A stretch of 64,000 bases of DNA from Paludisphaera rhizosphaerae (GTDB taxonomy: Bacteria; Planctomycetota; Planctomycetia; Isosphaerales; Isosphaeraceae), in NCBI RefSeq assembly GCF_011065895.1, contig NZ_JAALCR010000002.1, positions 248,001 through 312,000 of the forward strand, written 5' to 3'. Of the stretch, positions 33,787 to 45,731 are shown piece after piece. The position numbers were made by a program, and so were the translations under genes. The stretch's first letter is position 1. Each line of letters starts with the position of its first letter. A model generated the notes under the pieces. It did no database searches and had not been told where the DNA came from. It worked only from the letters and a program-made list of their open reading frames with translations.

Positions 33787-35271
33787 ATGATCCGCGTTCT
33801 GGGCGGACCGAAACGGCTCTGCGACGGACTGACCCGCCGCGATCTCCTTCAGGTGGGGGCCGCGGGCCTGTTGGGCTCGGCGATGTCCGGCCCGACGCCG
33901 GCGGTGGGCTCGACCTCGGGGCTGCCTGGGTTCGGTCGGGCGAAGTCCTGCATCATGCTCTTTCTCTACGGGTCGCACAGCCAGATTGAGACCTTCGACC
34001 CCAAACCCGACGCTCCCAGCCAGATCCGGGGCGAGTTCGGATCCATCCCGACCAGCGTTCCCGGCCTTCGGATCTGCGAAGGGCTGCCGAATCTGGCCGG
34101 GGTAATGGACAAGGTCTCGGTGATCCGGTCGGTTTCTCATCCGTTCCCGGTCCACGGCGTCGCCTACGCCACGACGGGGAACCCGGCGGTCCCGCTGGCT
34201 ATGGAGTTGAGCCCGCGCGACCCGGCCCACTGGCCGTTCATCGGCTCGGTCGTCGACTACGTGGACGGCCGCAACGCCCAGGGGGGCGACCGTCCGGAAG
34301 TGCCGCGAAACCTCCAGCTTCCGTTCGCGTTCTCCAGCCAGCGCATCGGCGAGGTCGCCCGCGCGGGTCCGTACGGAGGATTCCTCGGCCAGGCCTACGA
34401 CCCGATCTGCACCCAGTTCATCGGCCAGGGGACGACCCGAGCGCAAAAGACGCTGGCCAAGCTGGCCTGGGACGATCTCGAACCGTATCGCGGAGTCACG
34501 CCTGAAAGCCGATTCCAACTCGACGGCGTCGCCGCCAAGGCCGGTCCCGCGGTGACGATCGACCGTCTCGACCGCCGGCGATCGTTGCTCGAACAGATCG
34601 AAGACGCTCGCCGGACCTTCTCCCCCGGCCTGGAAGTCGACCGCCATCGTGACACGGCCTACCGCCTGCTGCAGTCGAAGAGCTTCCGAGAGGCGTTCGA
34701 CCTGGACCAGGAGACTTCGGACACGCGGGCCATGTACGGCATGACCCTCTTCGGCCAGGCGACCCTCACGGCGCGTCGGCTCGTCGAGGCGGGCGGCCGA
34801 TTCGTCACCGTCTTCTGGGATGAGTACGGCCTGGCGGGGACCGGTTGGGACACCCACTGGGACCACTTCCCCCGGATGCGAGACGAGCTTCTCCCCGGCC
34901 TGGACCGGACTCTCTCCGGCCTGATCCTGGACCTGGACCGCCGGGGGACCCTCGACGAGACGCTCGTGGTCCTGTTGAGCGAGCACGGCCGCACCCCGCA
35001 GATCGGCAACGTGCAGGGGGGCGGTCGCGACCACTGGTCTCGTTGCTACTCGGTCGTCCTGGCTGGCGGCGGGATCGCGAGAGGGAACGTGGTTGGCAAG
35101 TCCGACAAGATCGGCGGCGACGTCGTCGATCGGCGGGTTTCCCCCAAGGATGTCCTCGCCACGATCTACCACCTGATGGGCATCGACCCGGCCACGACCC
35201 TCCACGACCGCCTGAACCGCCCCATGAGCCTCGTCCCCGACGCTGAGGTCATCTCCGAAATCCTGGCCTGA
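33787..35271 (+). CDS. DUF1501 Tat-exported protein
   Basis: The protein is about 494 residues from ATG 33787, chosen because AAGGGG at 33772-33777 lies nine bases before it; two in-frame ATGs upstream at 33745 and 33778 lack such a site. The signal is LTRRDLLQVGAAGLLGSAMSG. Family blocks are CIMLFLYGSHSQIETFDPKPDAPSQIRGEF, VIRSVSHPFPVHGVAYATTG, WDTHWDHFPRMRDELLPGLD and SEHGRTPQIGNVQGGGRDHW. It has a longer middle region than the leftward neighbour (AKAGPAVTIDRLDRRRSLLEQIE, helical). Divergent with the 33489 gene. The role is unknown. Confidence 0.92.
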   Translation: MIRVLGGPKRLCDGLTRRDLLQVGAAGLLGSAMSGPTPAVGSTSGLPGFGRAKSCIMLFLYGSHSQIETFDPKPDAPSQIRGEFGSIPTSVPGLRICEGLPNLAGVMDKVSVIRSVSHPFPVHGVAYATTGNPAVPLAMELSPRDPAHWPFIGSVVDYVDGRNAQGGDRPEVPRNLQLPFAFSSQRIGEVARAGPYGGFLGQAYDPICTQFIGQGTTRAQKTLAKLAWDDLEPYRGVTPESRFQLDGVAAKAGPAVTIDRLDRRRSLLEQIEDARRTFSPGLEVDRHRDTAYRLLQSKSFREAFDLDQETSDTRAMYGMTLFGQATLTARRLVEAGGRFVTVFWDEYGLAGTGWDTHWDHFPRMRDELLPGLDRTLSGLILDLDRRGTLDETLVVLLSEHGRTPQIGNVQGGGRDHWSRCYSVVLAGGGIARGNVVGKSDKIGGDVVDRRVSPKDVLATIYHLMGIDPATTLHDRLNRPMSLVPDAEVISEILA

Positions 35272-35994
35272 GAGCATCCCACTCCGCCAAACCCATGCTG
35301 GCCGCTCACAGCGGTGGGTTCGTTTGCTGCCTTCGACCTCATTCCGGAGCACCCGTCGACACGCGTTCCACGGCTTCAGGGAGCCGTCGGCACGAGGTTC
35401 ACGGGGGCCCGGAATTTGGCTTCGATCGCGCATTTCTGAGACCGTTCCTCGCTCCAGACCGCCATCATTGGCAGGACGCCGTTTCTGGGTTGAGCGATCA
35501 AGTTGGGTGCCATGGCCACGCTCGTGTGGCCATGAACCGCTGCTGGCGACCGCGTGGCCGTCGCCCATCTCATGGCCACACGAGCGTGGCCATGGCACAC
35601 GGATTTGTCTTCCTTCAGTGGTGGAAAGGAAGGAACGTCTCCCCGAGAGGTTGATCACATCGCGCGGTTGGGTTCGTTTGGCAGGATTGAACCCGATTCG
35701 ACAACGCCACCGATGCGCGGCTCGCAGCATCAGGAAGCGGCCGCCGTGCGATTTGCGGCCCTCGGGAATTCGGGTTCGTTTGGTCATTTTCGCCGCCTCG
35801 TTTCCGCGCCCCGTTCCGGAGGTCGCCGGCTTCTTGATCGAGTCCATCGGTCCGATTAGAGTGCCCGACGGTCGCTGTTCAGAAGCCTGCTCAGATAGAG
35901 CGTACGACCAGAACGCTCTCTCGAATCGCCGAACCGGACGAACCGCGACCTTCCCACCCGATTTCGCCCCGCCCCTCGGTCGAGGACGCCCGCC
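35272..35994. other. Long intergenic region with repeat sequences
   Basis: About 720 bases lie between the DUF1501 gene and the glycosidase gene. No credible protein gene is present; antisense and sense frames here are translations of repeat sequence (for example MATRAWPWH from the palindrome arm). Apart from the repeats listed separately, the 11-mer GGGTTCGTTTG occurs three times (35316-35326, 35670-35680, 35772-35782). The promoter of the glycosidase operon is probably in the last 150 bases, but no clear box was found. Confidence 0.45.
35507..35598. repeat. Nested palindromic element, 29-bp inverted repeat arms
   Basis: The left arm (35507-35535) and right arm (35570-35598) are exact 29-base reverse complements separated by 34 bases. 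Each arm is itself nearly palindromic, with CATGGCCAC and GTGGCCATG around a 6-base centre. The element can therefore form either one long hairpin or two smaller ones. It has no coding content and no nearby transposase. It resembles REP/MITE-type intergenic repeats in layout. Confidence 0.9.
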
Positions 35995-37749
35995 ATGCCT
36001 CTCCAGTTGCGAGCCTTCATTCTCTCGGCAGCCCTTGCGCTCGCCGGCTCCGTCGTGGCGAATGGCGAGGAGCCTCGCTGGGACGTCATGGCCGATACCT
36101 GGGTCGCGACCGACGGCCTGGGCCGGAAGACTCCCGGTTTCGAGGAAGTTGGGCCGCCCCGGCCGGACAAGACGGTCGGGATCTTCTACTTCCTCTGGAG
36201 CGAGGGACAGAACCCCGTCTTCGACCTCTCGAAGATCCTGGCGGGGAATCCCGAGGAACCGAGATTCGGCCCGCCGGGCGCGTTCCACCACTGGGGAGAG
36301 CCGCTGTTCGGCTACTACCGCGACGACGACGCCTACGTGATTCGCAAGCACGTGCAGATGCTCTCGGACGCAGGCGTCGACGTCTGGTTCTTCGACGTGA
36401 CTAACGCCCTGACGTATGACTCGGTCCGGGACGCGATCATCAAGGTCCTGGACGAGGTCAAGGCCTCAGGCCAGCGCACGCCCCGCATCGCCTTCCTGGC
36501 CAACTCCGTCCACGTGAAGACGGTCGAGCATCTCTATCAGACCTTCTACAAGCCCGGCAAATCGCGCGAGCACTGGTTCCTCTGGGACGGCAAGCCGTTG
36601 ATCCTAACGCCGACGGATCAGCTCAGCGACGAAATCAAGGGCTTCTTCACGGTCCGGCATTCCTGGGCCTGGACGAAGGGCCAGAAATGGTTCGGCGACG
36701 GCCGCGACCGCTGGCCCTGGCTCGACCACACGCCGCAGGCCCCAGGTTGGCACGAGTCTCCCGACAAGCCCGAGCAGATCGTCGTCGCCACGGCCGAGCA
36801 CCCGATCAGCAACATCGGCCGCAGCTTCCATGACGGCCGCGAGCCGGCCCCCGCTGAGCAGAATTCCGGAGTCGGCCTGTATTTCACCGAGCAGTGGAAG
36901 CGAGCCCGCGAGGTCGATCCGCCCTTCGTGTTCGTCACCGGCTGGAATGAGTGGGTCGCCCAGCGCTTCATCGATCCGAAGGGGAACATGGCTATGGGGG
37001 GCGTGAAGGTCAAGCCGGGCGGCACCTTCTTCGTCGACCAGTTCTCGCCCGAGTACAGCCGCGACATCGAGCCCATGAAGGGGGGCTTCGGCGACGCGTA
37101 TTACTACCAACTCGCCTCGGAGATCCGCCGTTACAAGGGAGTTCGCAAGCTGGATGACGTCTCCAAGGTGAAAGTCCGGATCGACGGCTTGTTCGAAGAC
37201 TGGAAGGCCGCCTCGCCTGAGTTTCGCGACACCCTGGGCGATCCCGCCCACCGCCGACACGCCGGTTGGAAGAACGAGCCGGAGTTCGTCAACGAAACCG
37301 GCCGCAACGACCTGATGGCCGCGAAAGTCGCCCCCGGCGCGGAGTTCGTCGACTTTTACGTGAGGACCCGAGAGCCTCTGACGGCTCCCGGCGAGCACTG
37401 GATGACGCTCTTGATCGACGTCGACGCCGACGCTCGGACCGGCTGGCTTGGCTACGACCTCGTCGTGAACCGGGAAAAGCCGGCCAACGGAATGACCTCG
37501 ATCGAGCGGTTGAAGTCGGACGGCTCCCGAGAGAGCTTAGAGGCGGCGGCGGCCGTCGCGTTTGCCGGGAACGAGTTGGAACTCGCTGTGCCTCGGTCGA
37601 TCCTGAATACGGGCGACCGGAAACGCGTGGTCCTGGACTTCAAGTGGGTCGACGGTATCGTGATCGGCGGCGAGGCCTCCAAACTGACGAAGGATGGAGA
37701 CGCTGCGCCGAACGACCGCTTCAACTACCGCGCAGCTTGGGGCGACTGA
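35995..37749 (+). CDS. Secreted GH71/GH99-like glycosidase with C-terminal CBM9-like domain
   Basis: The 584-residue product has a signal peptide (FILSAALALAGSVVANGEEP). A TIM-barrel part follows with KTVGIFYFLWSEG, HHWGEPLFGYY, DAGVDVWFFDVTNALTY and VFVTGWNEWVAQRF. These match the WNEW and GYY-type blocks of the GH71/GH99-like families that act on alpha-glucans or mannans. From about residue 395 a beta domain (KVRIDGLFEDWKAA and WMTLLIDVDADARTGWLGYD) resembles CBM9/DOMON modules. A sulfatase gene follows 30 bases downstream, so the pair probably degrades a sulfated polysaccharide. Substrate is not set. Confidence 0.82.
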   Translation: MPLQLRAFILSAALALAGSVVANGEEPRWDVMADTWVATDGLGRKTPGFEEVGPPRPDKTVGIFYFLWSEGQNPVFDLSKILAGNPEEPRFGPPGAFHHWGEPLFGYYRDDDAYVIRKHVQMLSDAGVDVWFFDVTNALTYDSVRDAIIKVLDEVKASGQRTPRIAFLANSVHVKTVEHLYQTFYKPGKSREHWFLWDGKPLILTPTDQLSDEIKGFFTVRHSWAWTKGQKWFGDGRDRWPWLDHTPQAPGWHESPDKPEQIVVATAEHPISNIGRSFHDGREPAPAEQNSGVGLYFTEQWKRAREVDPPFVFVTGWNEWVAQRFIDPKGNMAMGGVKVKPGGTFFVDQFSPEYSRDIEPMKGGFGDAYYYQLASEIRRYKGVRKLDDVSKVKVRIDGLFEDWKAASPEFRDTLGDPAHRRHAGWKNEPEFVNETGRNDLMAAKVAPGAEFVDFYVRTREPLTAPGEHWMTLLIDVDADARTGWLGYDLVVNREKPANGMTSIERLKSDGSRESLEAAAAVAFAGNELELAVPRSILNTGDRKRVVLDFKWVDGIVIGGEASKLTKDGDAAPNDRFNYRAAWGD

Positions 37750-37779
37750 ACTCAAGGATTCTCTGGCGAGGAGACGGTA

Positions 37780-39306
37780 ATGAATCGAGGGATGGTCGGC
37801 TCCACATTCGCGGCGCTCGCCGTTGCGTTGGTCTGCGGTTCTCCCGCCCTGCTCGGCGAGGAACCCGCGAAGAAGGCCCAGCCGAATGTCTTGTTCATCG
37901 CCGTGGATGACCTGCGGCCGGAATTCGGGGCGTACGGCCAGTCGTACGTGAAGACGCCGAACATCGACCGCCTCGCGTCCCGAGGCGTGACCTTCGATCG
38001 AGCCTACTGCCAGCAGGCGGTCTGTTCGCCTTCGCGGTCGAGCTTGCTGACCGGGATGCGGCCGGACTCGACGAAGGTCTACGACCTCGTCACCCACTTC
38101 CGCGTCGCTCTCCCTGAGGCGGTGACGCTGCCTCAGTTCTTCAAGGAGAACGGCTATTTCGTCCGCGGCATGGGAAAGCTCTACCACCCGGGATACGACG
38201 ATCCGAAGTCGTGGTCGGTCCCCTGGGAAACCGAGCAGGCCGTCGGCTACGCGCTTGAGGAAAACCGGAAGGCGCGTCAGGAGAGCGTCGCCGCGGCGAA
38301 GGCCGCGGGCAAGACGGCCAAGGCCGCCAATCAGGCCGGGCGCGGTCCGGCTTACGAAGGGGCCGACGTCTCGGACGAGACCTTCCTCGACGGCAAGATC
38401 GCACTGAAGGCGGTCAAGGCGCTTCAAGAGCAGGCGGATCGGCTGAAGACGGACGACGCCCGGCCGTTCTTCCTGGGGGTCGGCTTCGCCCGCCCACACC
38501 TGCCTTTCGTCTCTCCCAAGAAGTACTGGGATCTGTACGACGCTTCGACGATCACGCTGGCTCCGAATCCTTTCCGCCAGGAAGGCGCTCCGGAATACGC
38601 CGTGCTCGACAGCGGCGAGCTTCGAAACTATTACGGGATCCCGAAAAAGGGGCCGGTGCCCGACGACCTCGCCCGCACCCTCAAGCATGGCTATTACGCG
38701 TCGATCAGCTACATGGACGCCCAGGTCGGCAAGGTTCTCGACGAGTTGGATCGTCTCGGTCTGCGCGAGAAGACCATCGTCGTCTTCTGGGGAGACCACG
38801 GCTGGAAGCTGGGCGAGCACGCCGCCTGGTGCAAGCACTCCAACGTCGAGCTGGATACGCGCGTCCCCCTGATCGTCGCGGCCCCAGGCGTTGCTCCGGC
38901 CGGCGCTCACTCGAAAGGCCTCGTGGAGTTCGTCGACATCTATCCGACGCTCGCGGATCTCGCCGGTCTGACCCCGCCGAAGGAACTCGAAGGGGCCAGC
39001 TTCGCCCCCCTGCTCCGCTCGCCCGACCGGGCATGGAAGTCGGCCGCCTTCAGCCAGTATCCCCGTGGCCCTCAGAAGTTGATGGGTTACACGCTGCACA
39101 CGGATCGCTACCGGTTGACCGAGTGGGTCGCTCAGGCGAACCACGCGAAGGTGGAGGCCGTGGAACTCTACGACCTCCAGACCGACCCGCAAGAAAACCA
39201 CAACATCGCCGCCGACCCGGCGCAGGCTGAGACCTTGGCGAAGCTCACCGCCCAACTTCGGGCCGGCTGGCGATCGGCTGTCCCGGCCGTTGAGGTCAAT
39301 CGCTGA
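37780..39306 (+). CDS. Iduronate-2-sulfatase-type sulfatase
   Basis: The 508-residue exported protein has a signal ending near ALLGEEP and the type I sulfatase motif CSPSRSS at residues 82-88, where C82 is oxidised to formylglycine by a maturase not found here. The N-terminal metal site is IAVDDLRPEFGAYG. Blocks RPHLPFVSPKKYWDLYD, WGDHGWKLGEH and a C-terminal ELYDLQTDPQENHN match the iduronate-2-sulfatase branch. It sits 30 bases after the GH71/99-like gene with a SD-like GGAG, so the two are probably one operon. The sulfated sugar it acts on is unknown. Confidence 0.93.
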   Translation: MNRGMVGSTFAALAVALVCGSPALLGEEPAKKAQPNVLFIAVDDLRPEFGAYGQSYVKTPNIDRLASRGVTFDRAYCQQAVCSPSRSSLLTGMRPDSTKVYDLVTHFRVALPEAVTLPQFFKENGYFVRGMGKLYHPGYDDPKSWSVPWETEQAVGYALEENRKARQESVAAAKAAGKTAKAANQAGRGPAYEGADVSDETFLDGKIALKAVKALQEQADRLKTDDARPFFLGVGFARPHLPFVSPKKYWDLYDASTITLAPNPFRQEGAPEYAVLDSGELRNYYGIPKKGPVPDDLARTLKHGYYASISYMDAQVGKVLDELDRLGLREKTIVVFWGDHGWKLGEHAAWCKHSNVELDTRVPLIVAAPGVAPAGAHSKGLVEFVDIYPTLADLAGLTPPKELEGASFAPLLRSPDRAWKSAAFSQYPRGPQKLMGYTLHTDRYRLTEWVAQANHAKVEAVELYDLQTDPQENHNIAADPAQAETLAKLTAQLRAGWRSAVPAVEVNR

Positions 39307-39579
39307 TCGGGTCCGTCGACCTCAGACGCGGGTCTGGCCGACGGCGACAAAACATCGCGTCAAACATGGGGCCATGACGGAACGCTGGTTCGTCGTGGCC
39401 TCTCTCATTGCACGTTGGGAAAGTGCCGCAAAGCGTCGCTCCGGTCTGGATCGGACGACGTAAGATTACTGAGGCGGCCGGGCCGGACCGTGGCGTCCGG
39501 GGTCTTGACGGGCGATGAATGATGCGCCAGACGTCCTATGAAGGGATCGGCGGCGCTTCAGACGCCGGCTCCGTCGCGA

Positions 39580-39609
39580 TTGACGGATTCGGCGGCTCCG
39601 TTGTAAGAT
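39580..39609 (+). promoter_or_regulatory. Candidate secA promoter
   Basis: TTGACG at 39580-39585 and TAAGAT at 39604-39609 are separated by 18 bases, and the transcript would start about 45 bases before the secA ATG. The rest of the 39307-39662 gap (about 350 bases) holds no other gene or hairpin that I can support. Confidence 0.5.
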
Positions 39610-39662
39610 TCAGTATTGCAAAGACTTGTGCAACGTGTCATTCGCACGGGGATCATGCGGCA

Positions 39663-43307
<3,645 letters not shown>

Positions 43308-43343
43308 TCGACCCGCGAACTTGTTGCAGTCGGGTGAATTCCA

Positions 43344-43440
43344 CCGTGACGCGAACCTTCGCGTCACGGGAAATGGATCACTAGCCGTCTGGAACCAAGC
43401 TCTTAGGACGAATCAGCGGGCATCCAGGTTCGCTGATTCG
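43344..43440. other. Two tandem hairpins downstream of secA
   Basis: CCGTGACGCGAA (43344-43355) pairs with TTCGCGTCACGG (43358-43369), and CGAATCAGCG (43409-43418) pairs with CGCTGATTCG (43431-43440). Neither has a T run. They may protect the 3' end or end transcription weakly between secA and waaA. Confidence 0.55.
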
Positions 43441-43592
43441 GCCGCTTCGTCGCAACCCGCAAGGTCAACGTGCCTCGGTCTACGTTTCCGGCGACACACG
43501 GGAAACGAATGAGCTGGGCACGCTGATTGCTCTAGGAGCATGCGTCTCGTCGAGAGGACCCCTTGCTCTCTATCGGGAAAGGATTCCCCGGG

Positions 43593-44903
43593 ATGCCGCT
43601 GGTCTTGAACGCGATCTACGTTGCGATGCTGGTTCTGCTCTCGCCCGTGCTTGGCTATCGAATGATCCGCTCGGGCAAGTATCGCGACGGGCTCTGGGAG
43701 AAGTTCGCGGGAGACGCCCCGAACCGGATCGGCGACGGCCCCTGTCTGTGGTTCCACGCCGTGAGCGTGGGCGAGGTTCTGCTGCTCCGTCCGCTGGTCC
43801 GTGAGATGGCCCGGCGGCGGCCGAACTGGCAGGTGGTGATCTCGACGACGACCCCCACCGGCCTGGCGGTCGCACGACGGACCTTCCCGGAGCTGATCAC
43901 CTTCTACGCGCCGCTCGACTTCAGTTGGGCCACTCAACGCGCCGTTGGGCGGATTCGTCCCACCGTGCTGGCTCTCGTCGAGTTGGAAGTGTGGCCCAAC
44001 CTGATTCGCTCCGCCAAACGGGCGGGGGCGAAGGTGGCGATCATCAACGCCCGGCTCAGCGAACGGAGCCATCGGGGCTACCGGCGAATTCGCGGCCCGC
44101 TCGGCCCGACGCTGCACCGAATCGACGCCGTGGCCGCCCAGGACGAGGATTACGCCCGTCGGTTCGTTGATCTCGGCATTCCCGCCGAACGGGTCAGCGT
44201 CACCGGATCGGTGAAATACGACGGCCTGGAGAGCGATCGCAACAACGCCCGTACCCGGGAGTTGCGCTCGGAGTTGGGGCTGTCGACCGCCGACCTCGTC
44301 TTTGTGGCCGGCAGTACGATGGAAGGAGAGGAGGCGGCTGCGCTCGAGGCTTATCGAGCGGCCAAGAAGGATCATCCTCGCCTTCGCCTGATTCTCGTCC
44401 CGCGTCATGCCGAGCGGTTCGACGAGGTCGCCCGCTGGCTGGAGACGGGGGGAGAACAGGTCGTCCGCCGCAGCGAAGGGCGGGTCGAGCCTTCGTCGCC
44501 TGGTCTCAACGCTCCGGTGGTTCTGATCGACACGATCGGCGAGTTAGGAGCCGTCTGGGGCCTGGCCGACGTCGCCTTCGTGGGCGGGAGCCTGCTGCCG
44601 GGCCGCGGGGGCCAGAACATGATGGAGCCGGCCGCCTATGGGGCGTCGGTGATGTTCGGTCCGCATACCGCCAATTTTCGCGAGACGGTCGCGCAACTCC
44701 TGGCCAGGAACGCGGCTCGGCGTGTGGCGGGGCCCCGTGAACTGGCGCTCCATCTCTGTGAGGACCTCGACGAACCGGAGGCTGCGGCGGCTCGCGGCGA
44801 GGCGGGGCGTCGGTTCGTTCTGGCCCAGCATGGGGCCTCGGGACGGACGCTCGTCGAACTGGATCGACTGGTGGAATCGTCGTACGCCCAAAAGTCGGCT
44901 TGA
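43593..44903 (+). CDS. waaA: 3-deoxy-D-manno-octulosonic acid transferase
   Basis: WaaA (KdtA) adds KDO from CMP-KDO to lipid A precursor at the inner membrane. The 436-residue product starts with a membrane anchor (LNAIYVAMLVLLSPVLGYRMI). It then has HAVSVGE (residues 55-61, with the conserved catalytic glutamate), LVELEVWPNLI, INARLSERS and the nucleotide-sugar part (AGSTMEGEEAAALEAY, SLLPGRGGQNMMEPAAYG). The frame also opens at TTG 43563, but the ATG at 43593 puts the anchor at the N-terminus as in the family. Its presence supports an LPS-bearing outer membrane in this organism. Confidence 0.93.
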   Translation: MPLVLNAIYVAMLVLLSPVLGYRMIRSGKYRDGLWEKFAGDAPNRIGDGPCLWFHAVSVGEVLLLRPLVREMARRRPNWQVVISTTTPTGLAVARRTFPELITFYAPLDFSWATQRAVGRIRPTVLALVELEVWPNLIRSAKRAGAKVAIINARLSERSHRGYRRIRGPLGPTLHRIDAVAAQDEDYARRFVDLGIPAERVSVTGSVKYDGLESDRNNARTRELRSELGLSTADLVFVAGSTMEGEEAAALEAYRAAKKDHPRLRLILVPRHAERFDEVARWLETGGEQVVRRSEGRVEPSSPGLNAPVVLIDTIGELGAVWGLADVAFVGGSLLPGRGGQNMMEPAAYGASVMFGPHTANFRETVAQLLARNAARRVAGPRELALHLCEDLDEPEAAAARGEAGRRFVLAQHGASGRTLVELDRLVESSYAQKSA

Positions 44904-45040
44904 TCGGTTTTTTTGTTTCGCGATAGTCTGCACTTGATATCGTGGACCCGGGACCGAGAGATCGCCGTGGGCTCTCCTCTCCTGGGCACGGGCCTGGATT
45001 CCCGCACGGCGGACCGAGACAGAGATAGGATGGAGCTGAG

Positions 45041-45388
45041 ATGAGCGAGCCCGAATCCTCCCAGCAGCCGGTCACGACCGAGGTCATCGTCGACGATTCC
45101 TCGACGGTCCCCTCGTACTCGAACTTCTGCCGCGTGACGGCCACTCCCGAGGAGGTGATCCTCGATTTCGGCCTCAACCCGCAGCCGTTCGCCCAGGGTC
45201 GTCAGGACGTGAAGGCGAACCAGCGGCTGGTCATGAACTTCTACACCGCCAAGCGGCTCCTCACCGCGCTGGGGATGACCATCCAGCGGCACGAAGGGAC
45301 CTTCGGCCAGATCGAGCTGGACGTTCGCCGTCGCGCTCACATTCCGCAGCCGGGCGCGCCGACCGGCCCGAAGGGCGTCGTCGAGTAA
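45041..45388 (+). CDS. DUF3467 domain protein
   Basis: The 115-residue protein has the DUF3467 pattern: YSNFCRVTATPEEVILDFGLNPQPF, then LVMNFYTAKRLLTALGMTIQRHE and a short basic tail. The family is widespread and small, often near ribosomal or envelope genes, with unknown function. The first 25 residues are acidic and probably flexible. It is followed by a terminator at 45426-45471. Confidence 0.85.
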   Translation: MSEPESSQQPVTTEVIVDDSSTVPSYSNFCRVTATPEEVILDFGLNPQPFAQGRQDVKANQRLVMNFYTAKRLLTALGMTIQRHEGTFGQIELDVRRRAHIPQPGAPTGPKGVVE

Positions 45389-45425
45389 GCCGCTCTTCGC
45401 ATCCGCCTTGCTGAGAAACCACGCC

Positions 45426-45471
45426 ACGAGGCCGCGGCCGGGGAACCACCCCGCCGCGGCCTCGTTTGTTT
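45426..45471 (+). terminator. Intrinsic terminator after the DUF3467 gene
   Basis: A 13-bp perfect stem (ACGAGGCCGCGGC at 45426-45438 with GCCGCGGCCTCGT at 45453-45465) encloses a 14-base loop and is followed by TTGTTT. The remaining 260 bases up to the protease start hold nothing else I can support. Confidence 0.85.
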
Positions 45472-45731
45472 CCCCTCGCCGCGGCATTTCTCCTCCTCAC
45501 GTCGAATTTGTCGATAATTCGGCTTGCATCGTTCCTTTCGCTGATCGAGGTCGCCCTCTGCGGCCGATGCTGATGGTAAGAAAAGATCCGCGTGCGCCGG
45601 TTGCAGCCCGGGGTCGGGTCTTGCCGGATGTTTCGGCTCATCATCAAACGCCGGGTGCGCCGATACTGAGGACCGCCGGGTGTCTCGGCCTCGGTTCAGG
45701 ACGGACGAGTCCAGCGTTAGGAGATAATGGA

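Noticed and set aside
35554-35859. 101-residue frame in the intergenic region
   Set aside because: It lacks a ribosome-binding site, and its sequence is a translation of the palindrome arm and the GGGTTCGTTTG repeats.
33757-36351. 864-residue minus-strand frame across the DUF1501 gene and the intergenic region
   Set aside because: It covers the palindromic repeat region and antisense of a clear gene; the repeats account for its WPRSCGHE-type words.
44904-44935. Terminator after waaA from the run of T
   Set aside because: The T tract has no hairpin upstream of it, so an intrinsic terminator cannot be supported.
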